Below, one piece after another: positions 17,912-30,500 of a stretch of 64,000 nucleotides of DNA. The notes beneath the pieces were generated by a model. It was not told the origin of the DNA. It did no database searches and was given only the letters and a program-made list of their open reading frames with translations. Numbering within the stretch: the first letter of the stretch is position 1; each line of letters starts with the position of its first letter. Origin of the DNA: Karalla daura (lineage: Eukaryota; Chordata; Actinopteri; Chaetodontiformes; Leiognathidae); the NCBI GenBank assembly GCA_029224185.1, contig CM055190.1, positions 1,693,060 through 1,757,059 of the forward strand, in the 5' to 3' direction. The position numbers and the translations under genes were made by a program.

Positions 17912-20780
17912 TGATCAGCAGTGATCGGTCTCTACGCTGTCACCTCTCTGCACTGCTTGGTCTTTTTTCAGCCAGTTTAACTGCGCAGTCTCAGCGATCC
18001 CTTCGCCAGTCTGAACCCCTGCTGAATTCCTTTGACTGGGACGCCAGACGCCATATTTCCAAAGGAGGTTTTTAACAGTGATGCCCCAGTTTCTCATGCA
18101 TTTAAAGACTGTCTCTGGCTGCAATCTAAGCAGTCTGAGCTCTCTTCCTGCCTCTTCTAAGCAGTACATGTAACTCCTAAAGAAACCCAACCTTATGTGA
18201 GGTGTACACTTACTATGTAATTACTATTCTTGTCCAAAATGTAGAGATTAATTAAGATCAAGTTTCGTTGTCCCTCACCTCACACATTTTAAACACATTT
18301 AAAATCATAATCCTTATGATTTTTGGATGTGTGAAACACTCTTTGTGCTTGGGAATCATGTTTAATTCAACCTGCAGTTTGACAAAGAAAAGGAGGCACA
18401 GCTGAATGAGGAGATGTTCAGGTCCATCTTTGAAATTCCTACTGCAGTGTTGCTTCTGCTGAGAAACAATGAAATCTAGTAAGTATGTTGAAATCACATC
18501 AGTCATGTTGCTATTTATAGAACTGATGCAACTCTCACAACGCCTCTACTTATCAGCTTTATTTTGCATCGATTATCGACTGAAGTCCCAGATAATGTAT
18601 GGATGAAATATAATATAGATTCAGTTCCTTTTGGGGATGAATAAAGTACTTATTTTATCCTGTATGTGAAGACAACTGACTGATTTCTGCTCATTCATTC
18701 ATATCATTCATCTCCAGCCACTTTCTTTCCTCTGGTGCCAGGACAGTGCAACTTCAGGAACATATTGCTTAAACACCCCAGATTAATTCCATTCCCATCT
18801 TAATTCATCCCGCCTCTCTCCTCTACTGTCTCAACAGTTGTTATGCAGAGGATGCTATGAAATGTTGTCCTCAGGAAGGATGTCGTCCTCCCTGAAATAA
18901 ATGATTGAATGTGTCGCGTGGGGGAGGCAGGGACAGAAATCGCTTTTTAATAAGGCTTGTCTGAATGGTTTAATTTGTGCAGACAGCAAGAAATGGAGAG
19001 AGCAGCTGTACCTCGGGGCCTCTCATCCAGCTGCCTCCAGTTAGTCTGTAGATGACCTCAGGGTTTTGTTTCTTTTTATCATGTGTATCGTGATGATCCC
19101 ACATGAGGATCGTGGGTTTGCATAGAGGGGCATGTTAAACCAACAAATACAGATTAAAGTTCTGTGAATGCTAAATATTATACACATGGGAAGATTCACA
19201 AATTATTAAAATGTTTGTCCTTCGTAGGTGATGTTGCATTTATATTGACTGAACCACTTAAAGGCTTTTTTGGCCTTGACAAACATCCACATGGTCATTG
19301 GAGACGGAGGTTTCAGTCCCATGCAAGGTTTCAATCATACTGTCAACAATATGTTTGTCTTATTCTATGATGTTTAGATATAGACTACCACGTTTATAAT
19401 TAGTCATAAATGCAGAGATAAGGGCTGACAGGCGCCTCATGCCAGCAGTGATGTCGTTGACAGCTTTGTGCTCAGTCTCATTGTTGTGTTTGCTGTGGTG
19501 TGGGCTCAACATCTGCCACCCACATCTGCAGGCCTCCAACTCACCAGCAGAGCCAGACAGGAGACAGCCAAGACAGACTCATTTATCACTATATTCTTAT
19601 TGCCATTACATCGGACTGTGGTTGCAGAGTGACCAGTTACCAGTCACCAGTTCCATGAGTGACCAGTTACTCCATTATTGAATCAGTCATTACACTGAGC
19701 CTTTTGTAACCTAACCTTCGCGTCTCAGTGACTCGTCGGGCGACGTGTGTTGTCACCTGTCCCGGTTTTCTCGGACTGTCCCGGGAAACAAAACATTCAA
19801 TTCTCTCGGGACACTGAATGTCCCGGAAGAATCGTCCCTGAATGTTTGTGTCTGTGTATTTGTCTGGATCCTACGTACGCAGATATGCCGCTAAATACAG
19901 CGCGCAGACGCGGCACGTTTTTGCGAGCCGCGCGGCCAAAGCAGCGCAAGCTTGTGCCGGCCTTTAGCGTTTCAGTATTGATCTCAAGCTCTTTTCAATT
20001 GACCAACAAAGTGACTACATTTCAGCACAAATGGGCCGTGAAGGGTAACCTTTGCCTCCAGTGTACAAATGGGGGCGTGAATGTTTGAATACGTATTTGA
20101 GACAATCACAAAAGCTCTGTATAAGAAGCGGCCAGTTTACTGTACACCACGAGCAAAACAGCAGCACGACATTCATGGAGACTTCAATGAGCTGCAGTAA
20201 ATGACATCTGAGCGTTTTAAAATACTGAGTCATATTTAGTCTGAGTCATACATCGATTTTTGCTATTCCTCCTACTCAGGCTCAACTCGTAAGTATAAAG
20301 ACTCTCCAGCTGATCATGAATACTGCTTCATGTTTATTGATTAAAGCTGCAAAGGAGATACTGTTCTGCCCAAGTAAGAATCTGAAATAGGATATGAAGA
20401 GCAGGGGATGGCAAGGGCAGGGACACATTATAACTACTTAACCATGGGAAAGCACACTCAGTTTGTATTGATTGATTGATTGATTGAAATGCCTATCTAC
20501 AAACACCCTAGCCCCACAACGAACCTGGAGGACTTGACTTTGGGCACCTCCAGGTCAGGTTCGGTGGCTGTAGCCAGGGAGGAGAAAGCTACAGAGCAGA
20601 GCCAGTGCGTTATTCTGTCACATTTGTGAGATTATGAGGTTTGGACTCGACTGGAGGCAGGACTGGGAATATAGCATTACATCTCATCCATTTTTTGTCA
20701 CGTCTTAAATATTTTCCAGGGTTTCCCCCAGAATTTTTTTCCCCGATGGTACCTGAACGCACCTCGCGTGACAGCGGCAA
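17912..20780. other. intergenic region, no gene supported
   Basis: About 2.9 kb of mainly AT-rich sequence. A CpG-richer patch at about 19720-20090 contains repeated TGTCCCGG motifs and a 113-codon open frame without splice or family support; it may be a transposon remnant. An (ATTG)n tract lies near 20469-20486. Confidence 0.6.
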
Positions 20781-20789
20781 CTAATCCTA

Positions 20790-20790
20790 C

Positions 20791-20821
<31 letters not shown>

Positions 20822-20837
20822 TTAATAATAATAATAA
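20790..20837. repeat. (AAT)n microsatellite
   Basis: About 15 AAT/ATA triplets with one ATT interruption. Confidence 0.95.
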
Positions 20838-20962
20838 ACCTATTTCAAATAAACAAGCAAACAAACAAACGATTAGCCTGGCTAGGGGGGGTGTAGGGCC
20901 TGCAGTCCTCCAGGGTTACAACACTTATTTTATTTAATGCCCTCCCTGAGTGTAATAACAGC

Positions 20963-20965
<3 letters not shown>

Positions 20966-21016
<51 letters not shown>
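20966..21016. repeat. (GT)25 microsatellite
   Basis: An uninterrupted TG run of about 50 bp. Confidence 0.97.
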
Positions 21017-21018
<2 letters not shown>

Positions 21019-21019
21019 C

Positions 21020-21245
21020 AGGGGTGCGATGTGTACCAACAGGCGTCCAGTGCCTGTCGCCAGAATGGAGCCGCTGCATGATTTATGAGGGGGCTGATTT
21101 CCAATCCCACCTCTTCACACCGTCCTGGAGCCTCCGGACCCGTTCAGTCACGACAACGCATGCGCACAGACTCAGGCGCACGCCGCCGCTCTCGCTTCAA
21201 TCCGCCCATGTGTACCTACCTGGGCAGACTGGTGCGTGAGCTAAG
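21020..21245. promoter_or_regulatory. CpG-rich patch with NRF1-type palindrome
   Basis: A CpG-dense segment of about 220 bp in otherwise CpG-poor surroundings, containing GCATGCGCA (21158-21166), close to the NRF1 consensus, and several GCGCA-type motifs. An open plus-strand frame covers it, but no recognisable protein results. It may be the 5' end of an unannotated transcript. Confidence 0.3.
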
Positions 21246-22500
21246 AGGAACATGGTTTGATTGATTAACAGCACACGCACGTTCAGCTCATAAAGACTTC
21301 TTGAGATAGTGATATAAAACGGGACAGAGGGGATAGTGGGGAAAAACAGCAATAGCCATATGCTGTAAAAAGCAGTTTTGTGAATAATTTATCAAGGACG
21401 CATGGAGCGTCTCCAGAGGAAGAACGGAAAGCTGTTTGGATGATGGTTTGGTAAGAAGGAGAAGCTGGATTAATTAAGTGCAGAACACATGGAGGAGGAC
21501 GCGAGCAACAAAGATTCCTCTGGAGATTATTGCATTTATTTTAACTCACTGTAACTAATAATCATTGCCATTGTCAATAATCCATTCTTAGTGACTTTTG
21601 TTCAAACTCAGCATTGCTTGAGCATTGTCTCACGTTTTCACTAGTCTTTGACTATGAGGACAGTTCCTAACTGAGCTGAGGACTCAGGAGAAGAGGCATG
21701 GTCGTCTTCAGCAGAGATGTGATTCACAACTCGTATACAGTTTCATAATATAGTTTATGATAACACCGCAGCTCAGGTCGTACATTACACTTATGAGCGC
21801 AGAATGGTAGCTTCATCTCTATGCGCTCTGAGCCTGTGACACTATTTATCAGTGTGGAGAGCTTTAAGCCTGCTCTCTGCACATGATGTCCATATCCCAA
21901 ATGCACCTTACGTAACCCATCACTGGAAAAAAGATGTACATTCAGGCAGATCCACCTGACCGGGAAACACACTATCCCTCATAGTGCATTTCCCCAGATG
22001 GTTTTCCACCCTTCTCAAGCTCTAAATTCTGACTCCTTCATGTTCATATTAACCTCATTCAGTGGTTGGGAAAAACTGGGGCAAAGAATGGAACTGAAAA
22101 AAATATGTTTGCTGCTATCAGAAAGGTGTCATTACCTGTATGGATCATTAGCTTTAGAAAATAAGCAGTTCAGGTACAAACCTCAGAATAGCCCCCTGGT
22201 GGATCATGAACACACTGTAATAACCCAGAAACTGTCAAATGTGAACTTATAAAGAGCCACAGTGTGACCAAGAGAGGAGGGAATTCATTCAACACTGATG
22301 GAGCATGACTGGAAAGACAACATGACAGTGATGCAGAGTTCAGTTTGTTTTCCTGCTCCAGTGCAGAAGGCGGCCAGGTACGACTCAAGATGGAGGAGAA
22401 AAAAACAAAAACATAAACAAACTGGGGTACCAATGGTAACAACTTCAATCCCCAATGGCTGGCAGCTACATGACCAACCTCCACTCATGTAGGCTTTCTG

Positions 22501-22532
22501 CCTAATCCTAACCCTAACCCTAACCCTAACCC
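22501..22532. repeat. interstitial telomere-like (CCCTAA)n array
   Basis: Four to five CCTAAC units, the first degenerate. It is surrounded by ordinary intergenic sequence, so it is internal and not a chromosome end. Confidence 0.9.
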
Positions 22533-22650
22533 AGTAATGCTGCAAGTGAAGCTAAAATGAGAGCAATCCTTTTGCTATTCTCTCAGGTATAGCTAGTAAA
22601 GATGCTGCCGTATTCTGGAGCAGACCACACCAGTTCAATCTAGATATTTT

Positions 22651-22670
22651 GTTGTTGTTGTTGTTGTTGT
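22651..22670. repeat. (GTT)n microsatellite
   Basis: Seven GTT triplets. Confidence 0.95.
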
Positions 22671-24724
22671 CTTTTTTCCTTTGCCTGACAGCCAGCATGA
22701 GCTTGGCAGTAGTGTACCCGCTGTAATACTGTTGCATCACATATGTATGAACCACGCTCTACATCTGCACTGAACAGAACACACGTGTTGCATTTTTCAT
22801 TTATGAAGCAAATCCCTAAAGGATTGTGCATTATGTTTTTATCATGTAAACCTTTTTCTTTGTATTGCACAATTAGTTGTGTCATTTTCTTAAGCGTAAT
22901 CAAGCATGGCAGCTTGATTTATTTTGTATAGCTGGTAAGGGTCAGAATATGGAACCGTGCCATCACAGGAAGCCGTGCTTGCAGTTCATTATATGGCGCA
23001 ATTTGTGCTTTTTTTATGAAGCACGTTGTTTGTAAGCTGTCACTCTTATTGTTCCTTTCTTGTAAGTGTACACGTTGTCTCTGTAACTCTTCCTACAGGG
23101 ACAGACTACCTATGTCCTCTTCCTGTCCTCTTCCTGTCCTGTCTCCAGATGTTGCAATCCATTTCTAACAGCAGGAGATTGTTTTATTTTATTTTATTTT
23201 CAACTGATTGACTCACGCAGTATACTTTGTCACGTCTGCTGTTTTTTGGCTGTTTTTCAGGCAGAGAATAGATGAGAATAGCTGAAACGGAAAGAACACT
23301 CCTAATGGGGGAAAGAACCTGCAGTCACCCGAGACATAGGTGATGCCAATTAGCAGAGTTTGTCAGCAGGTCTGGCGATCGGCGCTCGGAGTCTACACAG
23401 CAGCATTAGACACTAAAAAGAGCCCAAAATGCATGAGCAGCATCAGCTGCTGCCTCAGCACTGCTTTCTCCCCCCTCCTGACCCTCCTGGACTTCCTCCG
23501 CTCTCTTTCTCTCCTCTATCAAAGAATAAGATGCTGTTTTACCTCCTACAGTGCAAACTGCCTGTTACGTCCTTTGTTGAAAACTACAATAATGCTTTTT
23601 TGGCACCTCAAGGCACCTCATCTGAGACCAGCATCCTTAAAATAACTGTAGCATGTTGTGTATTTTGAGTAGACATCTTCTCTCCCTGTAGGTTGAGATG
23701 TTAAAGGAAACATCCCGGCTCGTGGTCCCTCGTCACAGCACGTTGCATCCTGAGCCTTCGTCGGCTGCTTGCATGTGAACATGATGATTTACTCCACACA
23801 AACGACGCTCTGGCAGGTTAATGAAGCAACACTGACACTTTCACCACCAACATGCTCCATTAATTAGCTCTGGAAGGAGATGTCTTTGAAGAATTACAGC
23901 ATCTCAAGGACAAATATTCGTTTTGACATCACTTATTGGAAGCGGTTATAAAAGGTCTCCAGCCGGGAAGCGTAACCGGCCTATCAAGGGAGGTGAGAGG
24001 GAAAGCGATCTCTGTGTTGCACAGTCTGATGAGCCATAAAAACAGCCTCACATGAAGTCTTAATGATTTGGAAAGGTCGCAACCTTTTGTTTCAGACACA
24101 TAACAGGCAGTGGGAGGAGGAACCGGGAGGCGAGCAGAGCAATAAGAGAGCTAAATTGGCAGCAAGACACATGAATGAAGACTTGGATGGTGTTTCTGAC
24201 GGGCAAACCTGAACACAAATACGTCTCACATGACACATCGTGTTGCGTCTGAATTAGCTGTATATTTCCCTCCTGGTGGAGGAGATTATGAAAGAGTCAA
24301 AACGAGTCGTGCTGAGACACGACATGTGCCCGTGAAGAAGCAATTCAGCCATCTGGGTCTGGTGAATCGCTCTCAGGACGACACAGTCGAGATGTTTTCC
24401 TGGAGAAGTTGAGGAGTTCTGAAACGTCACTGATTTCCCCAGAGTTGAGAAATTTGTGATTCCACACAAGTCTCCCGAAGATGACATGTGACACGCTGAG
24501 GCAGTTCTGGGTTCAATTAAAGAAGTGCATCTGGAACGGCTCTCTGGGGTCTCCTCGCCTCGGCGTTTCAGGGGAGGCAAAATGTGTGAGGCTCTTTAGA
24601 AGGCACCTCCCTCGTTCTCATTGACCAGCCCGAACCAGGCCAAACAATGAAGCCAGCCTGAAACATCACATCGACGTCACAGGCTAATAGCAGCTCTCAG
24701 TCGGTATCAAAATTGTCATAATGT

Positions 24725-24803
24725 ACATCCGTCCATTCTCTTATCCATTACATCGTGTCTGTCCTCAGCTCACATAAGGCCTGGAGGCAATGCACCCAGT
24801 ACA

Positions 24804-24896
<93 letters not shown>

Positions 24897-25070
24897 ATCC
24901 ACTCTCTCAGTCGCATCAAGGGGCTGTTTAGAGTTTCCAATCGACCTAAACATGAATGTTTTTGGACTGTGGGTGGAAACCTGAGTAAACACAAAGCCAC
25001 ACCAAACTCCCCAGGAAGAGAGATCCTCTCTGGGTCCTGCTTTCTGGAAGCCAACACAGCTACATCCAGA
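24725..25070 (-). mobile_element. common teleost dispersed repeat linked to a long CA array
   Basis: The stretch from 24900 reads GTTTAGAGTTTCCAATCGAC, CTAAACATGAATGTTTTTGG and ACTGTGGGTGGAAACC. I recognise this as a ubiquitous fish repeat whose end is usually attached to a CA/GT microsatellite. The CA array (24805-24896) is embedded in it and the GTCTGTCCTCAGCTCACATAAG side probably belongs too. Family name not assigned. Confidence 0.55.
24805..24896. repeat. (CA)n microsatellite, about 92 bp
   Basis: A long CA run with one CAGA interruption. The open frames across it on both strands (His-Thr or Val-Cys repeats) are artefacts. Confidence 0.97.
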
Positions 25071-26763
25071 TAACTAACTATTAACGTTAGCTATAATTCA
25101 CTCCCCAAAGGAAGCACCAGAGTGCCCTTACAACTCTCACACATCTGATAAATACGTATTAAAGAGTCCATCTAAAAAAAAGCACTGAGGACCTTTATGC
25201 TAAGGAGGGGATTATAATGCGAGTGCTTTTCTTGAGAGGGATGATTACAGCTGTGAACTAATGCTCACCAGCAAACACTCTGCCTTCAGTAGCACCAACA
25301 ACTCTGAGAGCGAGAGCGATGCTGCGGGCAAACAGCGACATGACCTGATTTTCTCACTCTCGGCTTCAAATTGTTCGACGTTTGCAAAGACAGACCGGCT
25401 TGACGAAGTGGAACAGATGTTTCCTGCACCCGAGCTCTATCAGCTGAGAGACAGAGGCATCGCACAGGCTGTGAAAGCCAATACCTGAAATACCGTATGA
25501 TGGAGCACTGCAAACTAGAACCGCTCATTTGCTTGTGTGTCTGTCAGTGAAGTGAACCGTGTGCTCAGTGGTGGCAAAGTATAAATGGCTCTGCGTTTCC
25601 TTCATCTCCATCTCCTCCTCCTCCTCCTTTGCAGGTGTGAGGCGCCTCACAGGATGAAAAGTAGAACTTTGTGTGGGCTGCTGCTCGCTTGAAGAGTCTC
25701 TGAGATGCAAGTCATGTCGCATTTGTCTTTGACAAGCCTCCGTCTAATCTGGCAACAAAACAAGGCCCGGGCTGGCTGGGAACACGGATCAGTGAGCGAG
25801 GCAGAGGAAAATCAGAGGCAGGATCCCGCCCGTTCTGTCCTGCTGTAGCACACCAAAAATAACCTGTGTGCAAAGAGCCGATTGATCAGTTTCGATAGAC
25901 TATAAGTAAGCCGAGTCAGATGTTATTTTTACTCTTATTTTTACAGTAATCAACTGATACACGTGAGTCATGAGTAGGTGAGACAGGCTATGTGTTTATC
26001 ATTGTTACTTCACAGCAGGAAGGACCTGGGCCTGACTCCTGGGTCAGAGGGCCAAAAAATGTATAAAGGTCGATGGGAGTCTCTCAACTGACCCTGTATG
26101 GAGATGTGACAGTGAATGGCCCGTGTGCCCTGTGGTAGCCCCTTCCACATGTGTAGCAGATAAATAAAAACACAACTTTACATAAAACACAACATGACTG
26201 GAAACACGTTTCAGAAACATGTTTCATGTCACTGTGAGAGACACTGCCCTCATGGCGCTGACTCTGAGACAGACTGAGAGAAACGGGTACAGTAGAAGAC
26301 TAAACCCACACTTGACATCAAGCAGGAGGAGTACTTAGGCAGAGGAGAGAGGAGCTGATAATCTCCGCCGCGGTATTAAGGATTTTTCTATTTTTGTATT
26401 CAGAACCGAGGTGGTGTCGCCTGCTCCCGCCTGCAGCTGGAGGGCTAAGCAGCTCTCTGTGTCCTCGTCACAGTCTAGAGTTTACACTGTGAGAGGTTAT
26501 AAACACTTAGTGACAGGCTGAACCTCTGTTTAGCCCGCCCCCCCCAGATGATTGATGCAGTGATGTCACCAAACCATCATCCATCTCCAGCTCTTCTGAA
26601 AATGTCAGCAAAAAACTGAACAAATCTCAAAAGCTCAAAACTCCGAGACCAGGCACTACATGAGGTAGTCAGAGTTCAGATGGTGTCAGAGATGTCTTTG
26701 GATTGGGTTGTGCAGGTTTCCTATGAAGTTGCCTTTGGACCAGAAGGTGACAGCACCTATAAC

Positions 26764-26832
26764 CCATCCAACCATCCATCCATCCATCCATCCATCCATC
26801 CATCCATCCATCCATCCATCCATCCATCCATC
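26764..26832. repeat. (ATCC)n microsatellite
   Basis: About 16 ATCC units. The plus-strand frame reads a His-Pro-Ser-Ile repeat, an artefact. Confidence 0.96.
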
Positions 26833-27088
26833 ATCATAGCCTGTTTGTGCCTTATGGGGGTCTACCAGAGCACACCTGCACTCTGGACAGGTTGCTGTTT
26901 ATTATTAACTCGGTGAGCTTGTTTCCCAGGATGTCACCTGATCACTTTATTAATCATTGATTGCAATCAGCTCGAGCCAAGGTTCCAAAGGTTTGCAGCA
27001 TAAAAAACAAGGACAGAGTACTTGTGTTAATTTGAGACACCATGACCAGTTGAGAGGTTTTGGTGGATGAGCCACTTAGACCTCCAAA

Positions 27089-27134
27089 ACACACACACAC
27101 ACACACATAGACACACACACACACACACACACAA
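27089..27134. repeat. (CA)n microsatellite, interrupted
   Basis: Two CA runs separated by CATAGA. Confidence 0.95.
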
Positions 27135-28173
27135 ACACCAGCAGCAAGTGCGTGCAGGAGATCATAAGGGTGGCAGTCTGGTCCACTCTACACATGTGGG
27201 GATTTTAAATTAAGGGCTTAACATCGTATGAGCAGAGAGAGAGCAACACATTAACAGCAATGCTGGAAACAAGAGTCATATCTGTACATGTAAACAGAGC
27301 TGATCAATTATAACAAAAAATAACAACAAGAAAAACAAGTTTGTTATGCTGAGGAATATCACGTCTTGTGGAAATATTTAGTATTTGATTATTTCCTAAA
27401 TGTCCTCGAAACCATCTGCCATACTGGGACCAGTCCTGATGATCCACTGCACCAGAAGGCAGTGAACCACCAAAACAATTCATATCATTTTTAGCTTATA
27501 CTCCAGCTCGGTTTCTCTCTCCCTCTCTCTCTTTCACCAGTTTTCTTGGTGCTTGTCATTCTTAGGTGCAGCATGCAGCGAACGCTGAATCTTAGCTGAG
27601 AAACTTAACAAACGTGGAAGTAACAGAAGACCTGAAAACAGCCAAAGCCGGCGCCAACCGTGACTCATTCCCATAGACCTCTTCACTAAAATGCCCAACC
27701 TCACAGTGGTCTCTCTGGGTCTATTGATTATATCCCTGGTTACCTTCTTTAATTTGTCTAATGGCATGTCTTTCTTTAAGTTGTAGCACAGTGACTGACA
27801 AGCTGCTTGTTGCCACAAGTCCAGTGTCCAATGGTGACACACATGCAGTGCACTCAAGACCTAAAGCTCCATTAAAAATCCAAAAATCATTCATCTCATT
27901 CATAAATTCATTCCTAACTCATTTGTTTCCCATATCAGTCATCAATTGTGGAGTATAAAATAAGTTTCAATTTTAGATTTGTAACTCTTTTCATTCTGCA
28001 GCCTTTGTTCTCCACCATGAAACATGTCATCCTATCACTCCACAGGAGAAAATCCATCAGACTCATTCACATCTTCGATCTGTGATGATATTTGTATCAC
28101 CACACAATAGAACAGTGCACCACAGGTCTGGATCCAGAGATTCACATTAAAAATCTAAGCTGCTTATTGCTAA

Positions 28174-28204
28174 AGAGAGAGAGAGGGAGAGAGAGAGAGA
28201 GAGA
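28174..28204. repeat. (GA)n microsatellite
   Basis: About 15 GA units with one GGGA interruption. Confidence 0.95.
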
Positions 28205-29388
28205 CATTGGCTGTAATTAATACAAGTGTTGGGGTGAAAAATGACCCACTTGAGCACTCAGGCTGGGATTAAAGTCACTGACCTGTGCAGCTCATTTGTT
28301 CTGATTTGATTTGTTTTCATTCATCGTATTCATTAAGTTTTTACTTAACTCGTGAATTCATTTACCAGCAAAGCTTCTTCATCCCAAGTCCAGTTAACGC
28401 CTGGTCTCCATCATCAACACTTCCCTGTCATCTGGCTCATATGTCCCAGCTCACTGTTTATCATTGAACCTGTTTCCCTTTCCCGTGGTGTTCCTCAAGG
28501 TTCAGTCTGGAGACCAATATTATTTTCACTGAACCTGCTTCCATTAGGACACATTATGAAGAAACGAGGTAACGCTGCACCAGGTAGAAGAGAACAACAG
28601 GAGACCAATAGACATGTGACAAAATTTAACCAAACCAAAGTTAACAAAGACCAAAGGCCAAAATAATAAACACAACACCCCCAACATAACCAAGGTGAAG
28701 AAGACACTGACCTGCTGCTAAATCACCAAAAAAAATGTTACACTCTACATGTAACTCTCCATCCATCCAAAAAAATAAAAGCTAAATGGCAGCCCTGTCC
28801 TGCAGGCTCCTCTGGCTGGCTGCTTAGCCCTCAGGTACATCACAACAGCTGGGAGTGGGGGGGGCAGCAACCCCAGGCAGGATCTCCTTCCCGGGGAGGA
28901 GCACAGACACAATCACAAACTCACACTCACCTGACAACATCACAGTACACTGAGCACTGGTCCCTCGCCTCAGCCATACAGCCAAAGTTATAGAAATGAT
29001 CAGAATGGACTGTGAAATATGACCTTCACATCTACCCGCTGAGCACCCACAGGAGATATCACCCAGTGGTTGGCAGCAGGTCCTGGAGCAGCAGGCTCAG
29101 TCTGAGTCCCTCTGGGTCTGTTCCTCCACTGTGCACAGGGAGATCTTGGCCAGTGTCTGTGCACACAGACGCAGTAGTTGCACACGTAGATGTAGAGACA
29201 GTTCTCCTGTGAAGATCACCAGCATCAGCCCATCCATCAGTGGCGTGGGGGCTGTGTATATTTAAGGGGGTGAGGGCAGAAAACCGTATGTTGCTGTTTC
29301 ATGTAGTCGGATGAACTATCAGAGCGCCCAGCATCATTTACCAGGACTTACACAGCTTGACACCTAACACACACTCTCAGCACGATGC

Positions 29389-29390
<2 letters not shown>

Positions 29391-29426
<36 letters not shown>

Positions 29427-29450
29427 GCTCTCTCCGTCTCTCTCTCTCGA
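29391..29450. repeat. (TC)n microsatellite, interrupted
   Basis: TC runs broken by GTC and CGC steps. Confidence 0.93.
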
Positions 29451-29491
29451 GCGCAGAGACGAGTTTAGACTCATTCACTGTGACCACAGCG

Positions 29492-29492
<1 letters not shown>

Positions 29493-29548
<56 letters not shown>
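29493..29548. repeat. (CA)n microsatellite
   Basis: About 27 uninterrupted CA units. Confidence 0.97.
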
Positions 29549-29549
<1 letters not shown>

Positions 29550-30047
29550 CTCTGAAACTCCTTTATGCAACCACCTTCCAAACAGCACAAGCAGCTCCTT
29601 GATGCACAGTTCACATCTGATATTGGAAAGACGTGAATTCACTCACACACTCATTCAGAAGCCGTAAAGTTTTACATCCACACCAAACAAGACTTGTACG
29701 CTCTATGTGAGACACGCGGATGCTTCTCACCTTTCCTTGTCGTTTATATATGTAACAATACATGTAAATGTTCATTATACAGCAACACAACAACCCAGTA
29801 CCAGTGGCTGTAAACAGCACACCTGACGAGCATTCAGACAGCCCGGCCTGTCACAGCCTGTCAGTGGGGCTCATTTTCTCCACATAAACAACAACAACAA
29901 ACAACAACTTCAGTGGACTCACATGCTTCATCAAAGCAAGCAAGACAAAATACGGACTATAATCACATCAAAACAAACACAGATTGCTAGCTGGGCTGTT
30001 AGCAGTCTCTATTAAGCTTCGTAAAGAAAGAAAAGAGTTTTGCTCAC

Positions 30048-30222
30048 CCTCTCTGAAGAATGTCCGTGAATCCTGTGTGACCCAGGGGTTGTTCAGTGAG
30101 CATGACTCCTTGTCAGAAGGAGACAGGCCCAGCAAAAAAACCTCGGAGTTAGCGCTTCCCGCTAGCCACTCAGTGGGACGCATTCTCCTCATTGAATGTC
30201 CGAAAACCTTTCTTCCTTTCAT
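30048..30222 (-). CDS. possible first coding exon of an unidentified gene
   Basis: On the minus strand an open frame starts MKGRKVFGHSMRRMRP and continues through WLAGSANSEVFLLGLSP to DSRTFFREG, where a strong GTGAGC donor follows (phase 1). A promoter-like block lies 120-280 bases upstream. I do not recognise the protein and find no convincing second exon to the left. The opposite strand is also open here (141 codons), which weakens the case. It could equally be a non-coding first exon. Confidence 0.3.
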
Positions 30223-30334
30223 CTACTTTTGGTGTTGGTCTCCTATCACATTTAGTTTGGAGTTGCTGCTCAAGAAGCAGTTTAGCAAAAACTTATTTTT
30301 GACCAAATATTCCAAATCCCCGCCCTCCATAATT

Positions 30335-30500
30335 GCGCTGTCGGGCTACCCGGAAGTCGACAAACCTTTCGTTATTCGTATCAGTGACGTTGATGTTGAC
30401 GTCCAGTGATGTGATTGGTGTGAAGCCGTGACTTCCTGACCCCGTCCTGGCCAATCACAGGGAAGCAGCGTTAAGACAGTCGCCTCATCTGATTGGCTAA
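30335..30500. promoter_or_regulatory. TATA-less promoter block: ETS, CRE-like and three CCAAT boxes
   Basis: CCGGAAGT (30350-30357) is a perfect ETS/GABP site. TGACGT (30385-30390) and TTGACGTC (30396-30403) are CRE/ATF-like. ATTGG at 30414-30418 and 30492-30496 and CCAAT at 30451-30455 form three NF-Y boxes spaced about 37-41 bp. Local CpG content is raised. This combination is typical of housekeeping or bidirectional promoters; the minus-strand open frame next to it is the only candidate product. Confidence 0.5.

Larger units (their letters stand above)
21246..24720. other. intergenic region, no gene supported
   Basis: About 3.5 kb with a telomere-like array at 22501-22532 and a (GTT)n tract at 22651-22670. 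A CCACCAGGGGGC motif on the minus strand near 22190 is a partial CTCF-like match. Open frames are short and unlinked. Confidence 0.6.
25071..29960. other. intergenic region, no gene supported
   Basis: About 4.9 kb. A short stretch at about 26003-26050 (TTCACAGCAGGAAGGACCTGG onward) resembles the opposite end of the same fish dispersed repeat as at 24.7-25.07 kb. Microsatellites are listed separately. No conserved exon was recognised. Confidence 0.6.

Noticed and set aside
19747..20088. 113-codon plus-strand frame in a CpG-rich patch
   Set aside because: No recognisable domain, no splice sites; more likely a transposon remnant with TGTCCCGG repeats.
22501..22532. chromosome end suggested by telomere repeats
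   Set aside because: Only four to five units, flanked by unique sequence on both sides; interstitial.
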